The notes under the pieces were generated by a model. It was not told where the DNA came from, did not search any database, and worked only from the letters and a program-made list of their open reading frames with translations. Below, in pieces: positions 12,492-25,560 of a DNA stretch of 64,000 nt. Origin of the DNA: Trichoplax sp. H2 (Eukaryota; Placozoa; Uniplacotomia; Trichoplacea). The stretch covers positions 62,001-126,000 of the forward strand of contig NOWV01000161.1 in the NCBI GenBank assembly GCA_003344405.1, written 5' to 3'. Both the position numbers and the translations under genes were made by a program. Within the stretch, counting starts at the first letter, position 1. Each line of letters opens with the position of its first letter.

Positions 12492-13090
12492 CTAATATAC
12501 AAATGAAACATCGCTTATCCTCATAATGCTCTTATCTAAGTGATTAAGCCCATCGGGTAGAATGGTGAGTTTGCAAACATAAAAGAAAAACAATTTGTCT
12601 CCATCTGTCCAGTGATTGTTAACGCACGGGCTACTAAAGCAAGAATAAAAACATTTTTCTGGTGTACTTTTCCATCCACCGCAACATTGAGATGATTGCA
12701 TATAATATTTTATAGCGATACAACTATCATATCCAAAAACGACCAAAAATAAGTACTTCTAGTAGTCTAATGGAATATACAGCAAACTAACCCTTAATAA
12801 CCCCATAAACTAGCAGTAGAATAGTTTTAGTAGACCATCCATTTTATTATAAGTGAAAGTATCAAGAAAGCCACACCCAGCACTTGGAATCTCCTCTAGT
12901 CATGCGCATTACCGCTTCATCGTCTCCATGCCTCCCAACGTAAACACCTTCTCCAAATTCAAATTTCCATACCATAACCACTCTAGTTGCGAAATCATCG
13001 TTAGTGCTTAGAGTAAGAAGCTATAGTTAGGCCGAACGGACAATCGATTTCGGTAGACAGACAAGAGAACTCAAAATCATTGGACTAATA
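12492..13090 (-). other. possible unassigned exons, cysteine-rich
   Basis: Two minus-strand segments look more coding than their surroundings. One, about 13030-12860, is markedly GC-richer and reads VVMVWKFEFGEGVYVGRHG, continuing with MRMTRGD. The second, about 12725-12492, reads QCCGGWKSTPEKC, then several more cysteines. They can be joined in phase only through a weak GTGCTG donor at about 12875. I recognise no family, no start exon and no convincing terminal exon. They could be exons of a small secreted cysteine-rich protein, remains of one, or chance frames. Confidence 0.2.
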
Positions 13091-14243
13091 CTTTGTAGTA
13101 AGGGTTAACACCATCGAACATTACTCACACATCACGATCATCGTGGGATCTTTGGATATTCTTCGTGAAATCCTTCATCAATCAAAACAGGTAGAAACAC
13201 ATAAAATTTAAATATCGTTCGAATAACTTGAATATTACTACTTGAACCTATCTAGGATCTACAGAAGAGATATTGCTTACAACTATTTTATTCATTTCAA
13301 CAGCCAATAGTTGCTGGAACGCGTTGTAATACCCTTTCTAAAATTATTGGTTGATGTTAATGAACACAAATTCCAGCGTTCGTTCACCTTAGACTAGTAT
13401 TCCCAGAAAATTATAGGCCATGCTCAAGTGACCATGATAATTATATCGTGTAAACTAGTTCATTGAATACCATCGGTAGTGTAAATATTCCATCATTAAC
13501 TTTATCAATGATATAATCAAGTTTTAGCATTTTATACTGAACGGCGAGTACCAGTATACTATCAATAATACATATCTATATGACGATGATCACAGTTGAG
13601 TATATGAATTTTTTACTGAAAACATGATAAAATTGCATCAATAACTTCGATATAGCATCAATTGGATAGTTTTATAATTTGCAAATCTAATAACACCCGC
13701 TGATATGATCATGATGGTTAATACAGCTGTAAGTAGCAATTGCTTACCGAAATAATATCAATCGGACGCGTAATTTTATCTTTATGCTTTACAATTAATA
13801 TTTTTATTGCTTAAACATCGAAAGGAAGAATTTATGATTTACCATATCATATAAAGCATACTTATAAGATATTTAGTATAGTTGTACATGCTAGTCACTA
13901 ACTGGAAAGACGTTCACTACATCCTCATCCCGATACGCTTAAATTTAATATCACCGGTAATTTAAAAATTAAATGATAAAATCGGAAATTGAATTACTAT
14001 CTAGGATTGAAGTTTTATCAATTCACCATTCCTTGAAGCTACATCAAACCATATCATTTTAATCTAGAGAAATAACAACTAGCCATGAGTAGAACAAAGT
14101 TGACCTTACATGAACTTTAAAATTAGTTTGATTACTGTACTTGAACTGATAACGTGAATTACTAAACATTATAATGGATCTATCTTAATGGTACAATTTT
14201 AAGATCATCTTCAATTTCCTTCTCTTCCTATATTATATCAGCC
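13091..14243 (+). promoter_or_regulatory. upstream region of CFAP206
   Basis: AT-rich sequence leading to the CFAP206 start. No clear RFX X-box (a pair of inverted GTTRCC-like half sites, expected for ciliary genes) was found; a lone GTTGACC half site near 14098 is not enough to call one. No coding exon was recognised. Confidence 0.3.
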
Positions 14244-17200
14244 ATGTCTAAAGCACAAGCTGAAAGCGTTATTAAAAATATCATTCGAGAGATTGCTCAA
14301 GAATGTGCAACCCAAGGCCAAGCCGTGTCAGAAACCTTGGTAGCTTTTATCGTAAGTTTTAATCGAAAACCTATCAACCCTGTATCATTTTGTAATTAAC
14401 TTACTTGACTGAAAATATAATTCAACTCTTAAAATTGTCTAAACAAGAAATATAATGTTTAGCCGCTAAATATATATCCTCCTGCAGTGTAAAATAACTT
14501 AAAATAGCATGAAATAGTCGTCACTGATTAGTAAAAATCTAGTTTCTCGTATTCTATGGTAATTTATGACTAAAGCTTACTATTCCACTAATTTCAATGT
14601 CAGTACCTCCTTTTCATTTATTGCTAGAGGTGATAAATGAACAATTATTAATACAATACAGGATCGATGCTCATCAAACATCGCTATATCTAAACAAACT
14701 AAACAGATGATATTTATTTCGCATCAAAATATACTCATCACGTAGTAGTGAGCATTAATAACACTCAAATATGTAATTCTTCTCCACTCATCGCAGTTTG
14801 TCAAGATCTATACAGAACTAATTTCAAAAGCTAAAAAACAGATGTATCACCAACTTCTGATACAATAAAATTAATTAACCTGATATAATTTATTTCTCAT
14901 CCTAACCTACTATTAAGGACTGGCAATTATCTTAACATTCGAGAGCTTTTTTCAAATATTACGTCTCGATTACGATTGTAGACAGTACGGCAGATTAACG
15001 CTAAATTTCATCAACATCATTCATGTATGCTTATAAGATCAACCAACTTAATAAAGAACTAAGTATTTTAATTATAATTAGCTAATTTTATTATTAATTT
15101 TTTTATGCAGCAAGGTTTATATAATGTTAAGATGATTTAAAGATACTCAACTCAAGGTTTATCTTGTACTAGGATGTATTACTTATGCATCCATCAACTA
15201 ATTGACAAATACGAAATCTTTTCGCGACATGTGTAATCTTATACCATACAATCGCATCGTTTCGAAATAAATTTCTAAATAAACCTAAATACCCAGCCAT
15301 CTCTTGTGAATGAATACCTTTAATATAATAATAATTTAGAAAATAATTTTACTGCACTTGAACCCTACCTCATATCCTAAAGCTAGTATAATCCACCAGA
15401 AGAGAAAGCAATGCTAAATTCTAATGTTACAGTAATTCCTAGATTAAACTGAAATAGACTTTGAATGAGCCATAATTTAATATGTATACCGAGCGAATTC
15501 AAGATTATAATTGTGTGCTATCTTTTCACAGACATTTTATTTAATTATCTGATATAAGACTTATGATACAAATATATACTCCTATAAACATTTCTCTGTA
15601 TATTGATAGAAGATAGTCTTATGAACAACGATTTTGTTATTTGCTTTCAAATGGATATTTCGCAGGTAAAGGCTATTGTTCTCAATCCCGAAAACGATTT
15701 TAATGTTGATCGAGCCTTAACTAGAGATGACGTCGAAAGATTAATTCAGGTTAATTTCAATTAACAAATAATTTTGATCTCGTATATAAATGATGTGAAT
15801 TTTCTACTGTCAACTCATTTGATATCGTAATCTTTTATTCAAAATTATAAAATAGAAATGCGTGGAAACTTTATTAGACAATGAATCTCCATCGTTAGAC
15901 ACCATTAAAATGCAGGTTTATTTCGATATGAATTATACAGGCAGAGGTAAATACAATTTGATTTATTACAGACTTTAGAAAGATGATTTTATTAATGATT
16001 ACATGTTGTAAGGAAGTGATAGTAGTACCTATTAACTGCTAGAAATCAGCTAATAGGTGTAATATCGTAATTACTGTATAAGGTCATATAGAGTAAAGAA
16101 ATCGTAATTTTGATAGCATTTTCGTTGATTTTCCATCTATATAACTTTAGCGACTACGTTTAGCGGAATGATAGTTTAATGCAATTGACCAAAAACGAAA
16201 TAAATGATTTTGTACATAATGGTAATCTAAGTCAATATCCTTGACTCATCCATCCAGGAGTACATGTATTATAAAACAATTAGTTTAGCAATTCGTAAAA
16301 GTGGGAGCTCTTATACTCGCTAAGATTAATGCTATCCTGCATCTAGTTACCTTATCCCATTCGCCTACAATTTCTACGTAGCCATTATAAAGCATGACTT
16401 GAGGATGGACCCATTATGATTGTTTACTATATTACTATTCTTAATAATCTTATATTTTCGTTTCTCTTGAATCATATTAATAAATACTAACTCAAAGCAC
16501 ACATTCAATAATTCTATTTTTGCCTAATATAATATAGAGGAGTTCTTAACAGAACACAAACGTGTACTGGATAATCGCCTAGATATAGTACTACGAGAAA
16601 TAACTGACAGTCGCGCCAGAACGAAAGAAGAGTTAGAAGGTAACATACTTTTAAAAACAAATATTTTGTTATTACCGATAGTAAGAAAGTTGTTAATAAA
16701 GCTATTAAACGGTCATATCTCAATATGCACAGGCTTAAAACACCTTTAATGATAAAGTACCTTGTATAAATAGTATTTTATAATAAATTTCAAACTTTAT
16801 TTGATGCATTAATTACGGATATTGGTAATAGAATTACGTAAATAAAAGTAACACATCTTTCAGTTCGCAACTATGTTAGTATTATAGCAATTTTTTTACA
16901 TTATTTAAATCCTTACAGCATTTCCTCATTCAATCATTTATTTCAGCATTATACAGGAAAATGGTGTCTTTCATTATCCTAAAATCAGGCCTTGGTTCTC
17001 CAACGGATATTAATGTTGTTCGTGAAGCAACAGCAGCCTTACAAAGTATTTTTCCACAGACTGAACTCGGCCCATTCTTAGCAATGGTTAAGAAAGATAA
17101 AGAAAGACAATTACAAGAGTTGATATTAATTGTAACCGGTATTCGTTTATTTAACAAAGACTGTGGTAAAGGAGGAGAAGGAATTGACGATTGTAAGTTT

Positions 17201-20200
17201 CCTCTCATTTACACGCTCTAAAGCTATTCGCATTACAGATCACCTATATTCAAAATCGCGATTTTCTATTCACCATCGCAAATTGCTATTTAATATTTAA
17301 AATATAATTCGCAGCCATGACCTTTTCAAATTTCTATTTCTAACCCGATGGTGTTGCTAAATATTGCTTTTTCTGACTAGTGCCATCACTACTTAGCGAA
17401 GCGATTCCAGAAACCTTAAATAACATCGATCAAAATTTAGGCGCTATACGCCAAATGGCTTATAAATATACTGGTTAGTAGCAATATTAGTTTATAAACA
17501 GAAACGGACTTGAAGTTTACATTAACACATTTTAATCTATCCTAATTTATACTAAATGCCTCATAATTTTATCGCTATATATGTATATAATCATATCAAT
17601 TAAACCAACATGATTTCTATATTCTATCCATTTTGAAGTCGATAATAACCAATTATTTTCCTTCTGAATTAATAGCAATACTAAATAAGTATCAAGACCC
17701 ACATAATCGTAACGAGTCCGTGCCTAATTTTTCACTAATCAAAGATTCCTTGGTTAATAGTCGTCAGCATGAGGGGTTCTTGCAGATATTACTGGTAAGA
17801 TAGAAATAAAAGCATAGGATTTAAGGCAATAGCAACTCCACCAGCGAATAAACATATCATATTCAACCTGATGGACTATAGCACGCAATTTAATCATTAT
17901 CCATGCAATGCGTAACAATTTAGGATGATGCTCATAAATGTAATGATCACAGCAAATCTGTAGAAATTGAACTAAAAGATCGATTAAATGGCTTAAGAAC
18001 GATTGTTCAATCCAAGACTGCAGTACCTACTGCTCAAGTTTATGTAAGTACCATTAACAGAAAACAAGTTATGACGATAATTAATCATTATGAGCTCATT
18101 CCATAAAATTTATACTCATACCCTAATACAGTAATTAAGCACTCGATATTTGACATTTGAAATACACTATTACGTTATAGTATTTCAAAGTTATATATAT
18201 ATAAATATAGTTGATCATCTACTAAAGAAATGTGGATAATACGCCGTTAATAGTACATGATAATGATATAGAGTCAGTAGTAATCTTTCTGTGATAATTT
18301 TAAGGCTTCTTTGATAAATAGCGATTTCTTTAGCTACAGTAACGTTGAATAAATGAAAATTATAGCATGTACCGATATCAAATGATAATGCAGATGCTCT
18401 ATTCTATTTCAACAGCCTCAGTTTATTCGAGTAGCCCAACTTTGGAGAGGATTACAAGATGAATTAGTACTCCTCAGTGTGTTGAATAATATCCTCTATA
18501 GTTTGGAGCCATTTGCCAGGGTAATCTTATTCTGTCATTTCAAAATTGTAAATTACATATTTCATCGGAGTAAATCATTTTTCTTCAATTAATACGATTA
18601 CATACTGCTCCAGCTATTTCAATTTTAGTACATGTTCAATCTAATGTTTTGCAGCTTAAATATTTTACTTTTAAACTGCAGTATACGTAATTTAATAGCC
18701 TAAAATTTAAATAACTGGAACTTTAATTCGTAGCTGTATTGACTTCAATACGCTATTTATTTAAATCCTGCTTAGTTGCACTTCTATCTATTAGCAATCG
18801 AGAAAATCATGTTTTACACATGACAAATTTTATCAATATCATTTAGCCATGTTATATTTAACAAAAACTAGTTGAGAAGGCATAAATCTTAGTATATCCT
18901 TATTTAACTATTATTTAGCTCCATCAAGAGATATTTACCGACGAAGTATTGGAGCCATACTTGGAATATGCTAATATTTTATCTGATGAAGAAAGAGTAC
19001 AATATGTTAGTAGAAATAGACATCGACGCATAACTACCATAAAATTTAAGAAATCTTTAATGTCTTTAATAAATTGAATGAAGAATTAATATCTTAATAT
19101 ACAACGCTAGAATACCGATCCAAAAAACCGTTTCAGCACCCTGTTATTTCCGAAAACAGATGTCCTCTTTCCTGAAACGACTAAAAATTTCGACAGCCTA
19201 CCAATCCAATATAAGGCAAGAAATGCTTAAGTATCCTTATGAATGATCAGCACAATAATGAAATACTAGCATACGAGTATAATTTCAATTCAATCTCAAT
19301 ATATAGGGTTTTTGCGCTTATACTTGCGCTATTGAAGATCGATTTCTCTTGCCTGGAGATCCAAATATTGGTATTATTCGCTATAAAGGTCACAATTTTG
19401 CATTTTCATCACAAGAAGCCGCACATGAATTCGCTTCCGATCCTGATAAGTATGTTACTGAAAGCATCCTTCTCACTCATTTCCTATATGTAATTTAGCC
19501 TAGATCTGTTTACTGTTATTGTATTGAAGCCTTACAAAGCATGTTTATTGAATGCAACTTATTTCATGTTTAACTTAATTACTGGTGTCCGGTAATATAA
19601 ATAGGCATCTTGAATATACTATGAAACAGTACTTAAAGATAGTAATGTTATTGTACGAAATATACCTGTTATCGAGTAATATAAATGGCATCTTAAATAT
19701 ACTATGAAACAGTACTTAAAGATAGTGATGTTATTGTACGAAATGTACCTGTTATCGATTAATATTGCAGTACTTACTTTTTATTGAATTCCAAAACCGC
19801 TAGTTATATTAACATGGCAACTGAAAATGCAAAATTTCATCCTGAATTAATACAACTACTGGAGCTTCATAAACAATTTGCGACCATTAGCCCATATGGC
19901 AGAGTATGCAATAAACGCTTTAGTACTTCGTATCTATTCCTATCTATGATTAAATCGAGAGTATTTTATAACCGTATGTATATCATAAAAATTAAAACTG
20001 CTTATTGAAATTTGTAAATAGGCTGCCGATTCAGGTAAAATGGTAGAAGCTCCTGTTACTAAAGCAGATATGGGAACACAAACTGATACGCATATATTAG
20101 AAAGCAATATCGTCAAATCTTACGAATGGAATGAGTGGGAACTCCGACGAAAAGCTTTAAAATTGGTCAGTATTTTTCGATATTTTAATAATAGCTAAAT

Positions 20201-20625
20201 ACAACTTCATTTTTACTCATATCGTTATTCCTCCTTTAATCAAGCGAATTCTCGGGTAATTATAAGGCAAAATATTAAAAATATATTACAATAATTTCTT
20301 ACAACTTAGGCTAATTTAAGAACTAAAGTAACCCATTCGGCACAAACTAATCTCAGCCACTTCCGGCGTGATAACATATCACAAGTTTATCTGCCAAAGT
20401 AAGTCTTGAAACGATTTCCTGATTATAACTTTTAACTAAACTAACTTGAAATCATTCCTTTATATCTATACTTATAACAGAGAAAACAAAACGCAAACGA
20501 AAAAAGATTCCTATAGCAAGGTTCCTAAGCCATCACGCTATATTTCTGGCTTACGAGGCTGTTCATCAGAAGATACAGTCATGCAAACAGTCGATTTGAC
20601 TGTAACTGTTGAAGAAGATTTGTAA
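14244..20625 (+). CDS. CFAP206: CFAP206, cilia- and flagella-associated protein 206 (16 exons, 626 aa)
   Basis: Axonemal protein needed for radial-spoke docking and ciliary beating; FAP206 in algae and ciliates anchors radial spoke 2 and dynein c. Exons: 14244-14351, 15666-15749, 15856-15946, 16538-16639, 16947-17192, 17381-17473, 17676-17794, 17924-18043, 18416-18520, 18919-19005, 19111-19215, 19307-19449, 19804-19903, 20022-20165, 20310-20398, 20481-20625; all phases agree (1881 nt). Near-identical family stretches: QAESVIKNIIREI, SLDTIKMQVYFDMNYTGR, LKSGLGSPTDI, TGIRLFNKDCGKGGEGIDD, VQSKTAVPTAQV, LPGDPNIGIIRYK, ELIQLLELHKQF, VKSYEWNEWELRRKALK. The length equals the human protein (about 622). 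The last exons carry repeated T-x-T/Q motifs (GTQTDTHI, TQTKKD) as in the family. Intron 11 starts with GC rather than GT (AAG|GCAAGA). An 84-bp tandem duplication sits in intron 12. Confidence 0.96.
14352..15665 (+). other. CFAP206 intron 1
   Basis: The longest intron of CFAP206 (1.3 kb). AT-rich, with no conserved frame or repeat recognised. Confidence 0.6.
19593..19760. repeat. 84-bp direct tandem duplication in CFAP206 intron 12
   Basis: Units 19593-19676 and 19677-19760 differ at only a few positions; both contain ACTATGAAACAGTACTTAAA and GTTATTGTACGAAAT. The high identity points to a recent duplication. It lies between exon 12 (ending 19449) and exon 13 (starting 19804) and does not change the coding frame. 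Confidence 0.9.
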
Positions 20626-23367
20626 TAACTGTAAAATTATAGATTATAGATAGTAATTTCGTAGACGTATCAAGGTAATTTAAAATTATAATGATAAGTA
20701 TAGCAATAACGGATTCAAATCAGTCAAGTATCATTGTAAAATAAATTTCTATGCTATTAGCAATCCATTCCTCTAAGTTCAATATCTATGTTATGTCTAT
20801 GTAGTTAAAAGTATTACAATGATAACAATCATATCGGATTCAAAATAGTAAAATCATAGACATAAAATATGCGAAATTGCTACCTATTTTGCAAAGTAAA
20901 TCGGTAATCAATGATGACATTTTTATCATATCCTTTCGCACGTAACTGTATTCCATCGATTATCAATAATGACTTATTTAAACAATTTATGAAGTCATAA
21001 ATATTGCAGAGTCAATATTCGCTATCAAGCCCTTTTAGGACTCATAGCATAGATAATGGAGTAGTTTCATTACTCTATTTTGACTGAAATGATGACAATA
21101 TTAATCTTCATACTGTTGAATCTAGACTCTACATGTCATGGTAACAAATCTTAATTAAGAAATATATGAAATCGTTTGTTATTTTTTTTGTATAGCTACC
21201 GAATCAAAATTTTCTACCCTTTTATAAGTAATTGTGCTAACCACTTCATTAAATTGTACTGCAATATTGGAAAATTTTTATTAACGTAAATTATTATCAT
21301 TAGAGCAGTGTAAAGACTGTATTATAAAATATCATTTATTATGTGCAATAAGCTTATTAAATAAAAACGCGATATTGGACTCTACCGATGACTATTTTAT
21401 CTTTTCCAATAAGCAAATTATCCTGTTCTTGATTGTAGTGAACCGTTAGACTAGATAACTGCTATGTATTTGTAGGATATTGAGCTACTTTCTAGCAGAA
21501 GAATGAACTCCATGCTAGCGTCAATTATTCATCAAGTCATTTCATTCATTTTATCGGTTAAATTGCCAACAAATTTTGATACCAATATTCATCTATGATA
21601 CTTTATATTTTCTACATTCTTCTTCTGTAATGAAGAGCATACCACTAAAATATAGTATATTTCAGCTATCTTTCAGTATAATAAAATTCTAGAGTCAATC
21701 TAACGTTCAAATACCGTCAAAACTACAAAAGTAATTCGTGATCAAAATCTTTGCCTAAAATATAACTGTTTTTACTCAGTTATTCCTTATCTAGCGTCTA
21801 CCTATCTCGATCTAGAATGAACAGCTTAGAATAGCTCTATAGCAGACTTTCCTTCTTCAATATTGTCACAGCTACATCTTCACTATGTTAAATTTAATGC
21901 ATCTGAAGGTATAAATCAACCTTAACTGTATACATGTACTGTAAGTGTGATGGTATCGAATTTAGCACTTCTAAAGGCATTGCTCAATCGGGAATGTGCC
22001 GTACAAATTACTCTCGCATATTCCAAAATAACACCAATGCTGGGGATAGATTAGGTCAAGAATAGAATAGAATTAAATTGAAACAGCTGTTATAATAACT
22101 GTTCAAATTAGATTGTTATCAGAAAGAATTTCAGGTACAATGACTACCTGAAGAATTCATCAGATCTGAAAAAAATTTATCTGCTTGAACTACTTGATAA
22201 ATTCTGGTTAGTTTTATCTCCTAGGATTACTATAAGCCTACATTTAACTTGAATTAAGCTAAAAGAAGATTCTGCACACTAATGGTTTGCATATAATGGA
22301 TAACCAGGAAACTGTTTGAGCCAGCAATTACAAAATTACCTGAAATTAATCACATTTTTAAGGTCTTTGAATATCTTTATTCTTCTTCGAGCCTAATAGT
22401 AATTATTTAGCGTACTATCAATTCCCGAAATACTTCAATCTAAAAGTGCAAAATTTATTATAGCTACAATACGATAAGTCGACCTAACAAATCGATTTAG
22501 TCTACACTTACAGTAATAAATAACAGCATTTTCAGCAAATATGTATATATATTGCTTTGTCGTGATATTACTTCGTCGAGAAGTTAAATTTCATTAAATC
22601 TAGATTTATCTTCGCAACAGTGATGAAAATACTCACTCTAATTAAAAACTAGCTTTGATAACCTTAGTATTTATGATTTCTTTAGTGATGCTATACTCTA
22701 GCATTGCATTTAGTTGTGAACTTTGTTAATAAGAATAGCCTAATTATATCTAAATATGAATAGTATTACTTCTTAACACTTTTTTAACCAGCATTGAATA
22801 TACGATATTGCAATTACAGGTAATTCTACCTTAAGATAATCAGTAAAAAAAACTATGAAATAACTTTTCAATCTTGGTGACTTAAACTAATAGTCAATAG
22901 AATAAATCTAAATTATTTAAACGTGATTCGATAATTTCAATATTTGTAGGTAGCCTATTATATCTATCTATTCTACAAATTATGCCTGAACAAGGAGAGT
23001 ATCACGGAGGACGTTCATCTTGAAATTATGAATGTATAAATCAATTATTTTCTTTGATCTAATGATGGATGTGAATTAAATCTCGAAGATTTTTATAACA
23101 TTAACTAGATTAGCCAGCTTTTAAGTTATGTTAACTATACTATAACTCCAATTCCATCAAATAAATCAAAAATATTATAAGCAGCATCCATAGACGAGAA
23201 TTAAAAGAATTTTAGCGTGTTACTAAAACAGATATCTTATCTTATAAAGTACTAATTTGCTTAACTAAGAATTATTTAAAGATGTTTTAAGCTAAACTAA
23301 GATTGATTTTTAACAGTCATAAAATTAGTAAGCAAACATATCTAAAAGTAGCCCAGCAGCATAGAAC
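20626..23367. other. intergenic, convergent 3' ends of CFAP206 and the first prominin gene
   Basis: 2.7 kb of AT-rich DNA. I see no coding exon, array or RNA gene. It should include the two 3' UTRs. Confidence 0.5.
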
Positions 23368-25560
23368 TTAGATATGCATTTGTGATGGCGCTTGCTGCAT
23401 AACCTGAGCCGGCTGAGATGGAGCTTGTTGCTGCATAACTTGAACTGGTTGAGGAGTAGCATGTTGGCGCAAAACTTGCACTGGTTGAGGTGTGGTTTGC
23501 TGTTGCATAATTCGAACTGGTTGAGGTCTGGTTTGCTGTTGCATAATTCGAACCGGTTGAGGTGTTGTCTGCTGTCTTGGTTGCATAACTTGAGTTACTG
23601 GTGATAGCATCTGAGCGGGATTGCTACCTGTTGTAGCAATATATTGCGATTGCTGAGCGGGAATAACACCTTCTTGAACAGCTTGCTGTGGAGAAGCAAT
23701 AACGGTTCTAACGGGTTGGCCTTGAGGATAGCGATTAAATTGTGCTGGAGAATTGCGTTGAACCTGTTGCATAATACGTGGTTGAGCCTGAGCTGATGGA
23801 TTAATCGGCCTTGTAACTACCGAATAGGTTGGAGGAGGGTGCTGTTGAGCAGTTGATTGCTGATAGACTGGCGTTCCGATTGGAGTTACAGGCATTTGAC
23901 GGACAGGGCGTATAGCTGGTGAACTACCAGTTCTAACAGGTTGGACTATACGTCTTGGTGGTGAAGATGTTGCTACAACAGATTGCTGTTGGCTCTGATT
24001 TTGTTGGACAATCGGTGATGGACGCATCGTTATTGTCGATGGATGTGGATTTTGAGGTTGGATATAACGTATACTTGATTGTTGAACCGGTTTATGCGGA
24101 ACTGATGGTGGAACATATTCAATGATCTGATGATGATCAGCATAGTCTTCAGACTCATGATTGACTTCTTTTGGAACTACTGCAACTGGTTTTGGAAGAT
24201 CATCATGCTTCGATCTGAGTCTTTCATCAGGAGCTTCAACGTCCACTACATTGGATGGTGTCGGTAATCCTACTGTTAATACATAACGATAAAAAGGATA
24301 AGGATATAGTCTTAGTCTCAATTACTAGAAATCAGCTAATAAGCATCGAATCAATCTCTTGAATAGAAATATAATGCAACACTATGATAATCCTAAACAC
24401 ACCTTTATTCAATTTCCTAGGTGATATTTGATCCGGAGCAGTCTGAGGTCTAGAATCATCAGCTACAACCGCTGCACCTGCTACCACAGCGCTATCATCA
24501 GCTGCCTGAAGCAGACTGGAACTTGACTTTTTTTTCTTATTTCGTCTTTTCCTTTTCTTCTTCGATACCGATTTCGAAGCCACATCGCTATCAACAGTCT
24601 TAGTGACATCATTGCTTTGTTTAGCAGTTACATCCTCTTCAGTTTTGTTTTCTTCAAACTTAACTTTCTTTTCTACATCTTCAACATCATCCTTTTCGTC
24701 TTCATCTGCCAACTCTAATTTACTTTTAACAACACCAACTTGAGTATGATTGGAATCTTCATGTTCCTGCTTCAACTCGATTTCTTTAGGTTGATCATGA
24801 TATTCAGCAGCCCCTTCAACTGTTACAACTTCAGTTGCAACTTCTAACGCTTTGGGCTCTTCAACATCATTCTTGGCTTCTTCTGCTTTCGATTTTACCT
24901 CATTTAATTCGACAAATTCAGCTTGATCATCTTTTTCTGGAGGTGCATTATTCCTAAATGGTAAGTATAATAAATGAAAGTCAATTCATTCCTTGGTAAT
25001 TGGCAATCATTATCCAATATCATTAAGATATTGCCTCTACTAGTGATAAGATATTAAGCTATTGAGAGTATCGACTCATCAAACAAATGCCTACGTATAA
25101 GCAGTAGTTTTTTATATTTTGATTAAAAATAGATGGAAGAAAATGGCTATAGATGGTAAGAAATACTCAAGGCAGGATACATATGCCTGTAGGACTAAGC
25201 TAAAATTTTTTATCATATGTCAAAATAATCCTTGATTAATAGTAACACGAACTTAGGATTTTAAACTACTTACAGGCCTTCTTCGATATCCCGACTGGAT
25301 GATTTCTCTTCAATTAAACTATTTTAAAAATGAATAAGAGAATTAGATGGACAGAAATGGATAGAAATCATTTTGCTATGATAAACAACTCCGGTTGTAC
25401 CACGCTATCTCAACTTAAGATTGAAATTGAAATTCGAACTAGAGGAAATAATTTACGCAAGGTATTAAATTAATTATTCAATGATAGTTAAAAATAATTA
25501 TCAAGACAAACTTACTGTTTTTTGATATCTTCATTTGATGGTGCAACTTGTGATTTTTTC
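23368..25560 (-). other. tail-coding exons 24-27 of prominin A (about 515 residues)
   Basis: These exons join in phase to exon 23, which encodes TM5, so they form the cytoplasmic tail (about residues 845-1359). Exons 24-25 are short (45 nt each). Exon 26 is acidic (DEDEKDDVEDVEKK) and then has the basic cluster KKKRKRRNKKKK at about residues 1006-1017, resembling a nuclear localisation signal, followed by a serine run and an alanine/valine-rich patch. Exon 27 is rich in Gln, Pro, Val and Thr and ends in a 12-residue tandem repeat with the core PQPVRIMQQQ, closing on QMHI. The other two copies have tails of only about 61 and 18 residues. A separate gene here cannot be excluded without transcripts, but no independent start exon is evident. 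Confidence 0.75.

Noticed and set aside
14090-14110. Possible RFX X-box upstream of CFAP206.
   Set aside because: Only one GTTGACC half site is present; the inverted partner at the required spacing is missing.
23392-23604. Plus-strand open frame with a repeating LHNLNWLR pattern.
   Set aside because: It is the antisense reading of the 36-nt repeat in the prominin A tail.
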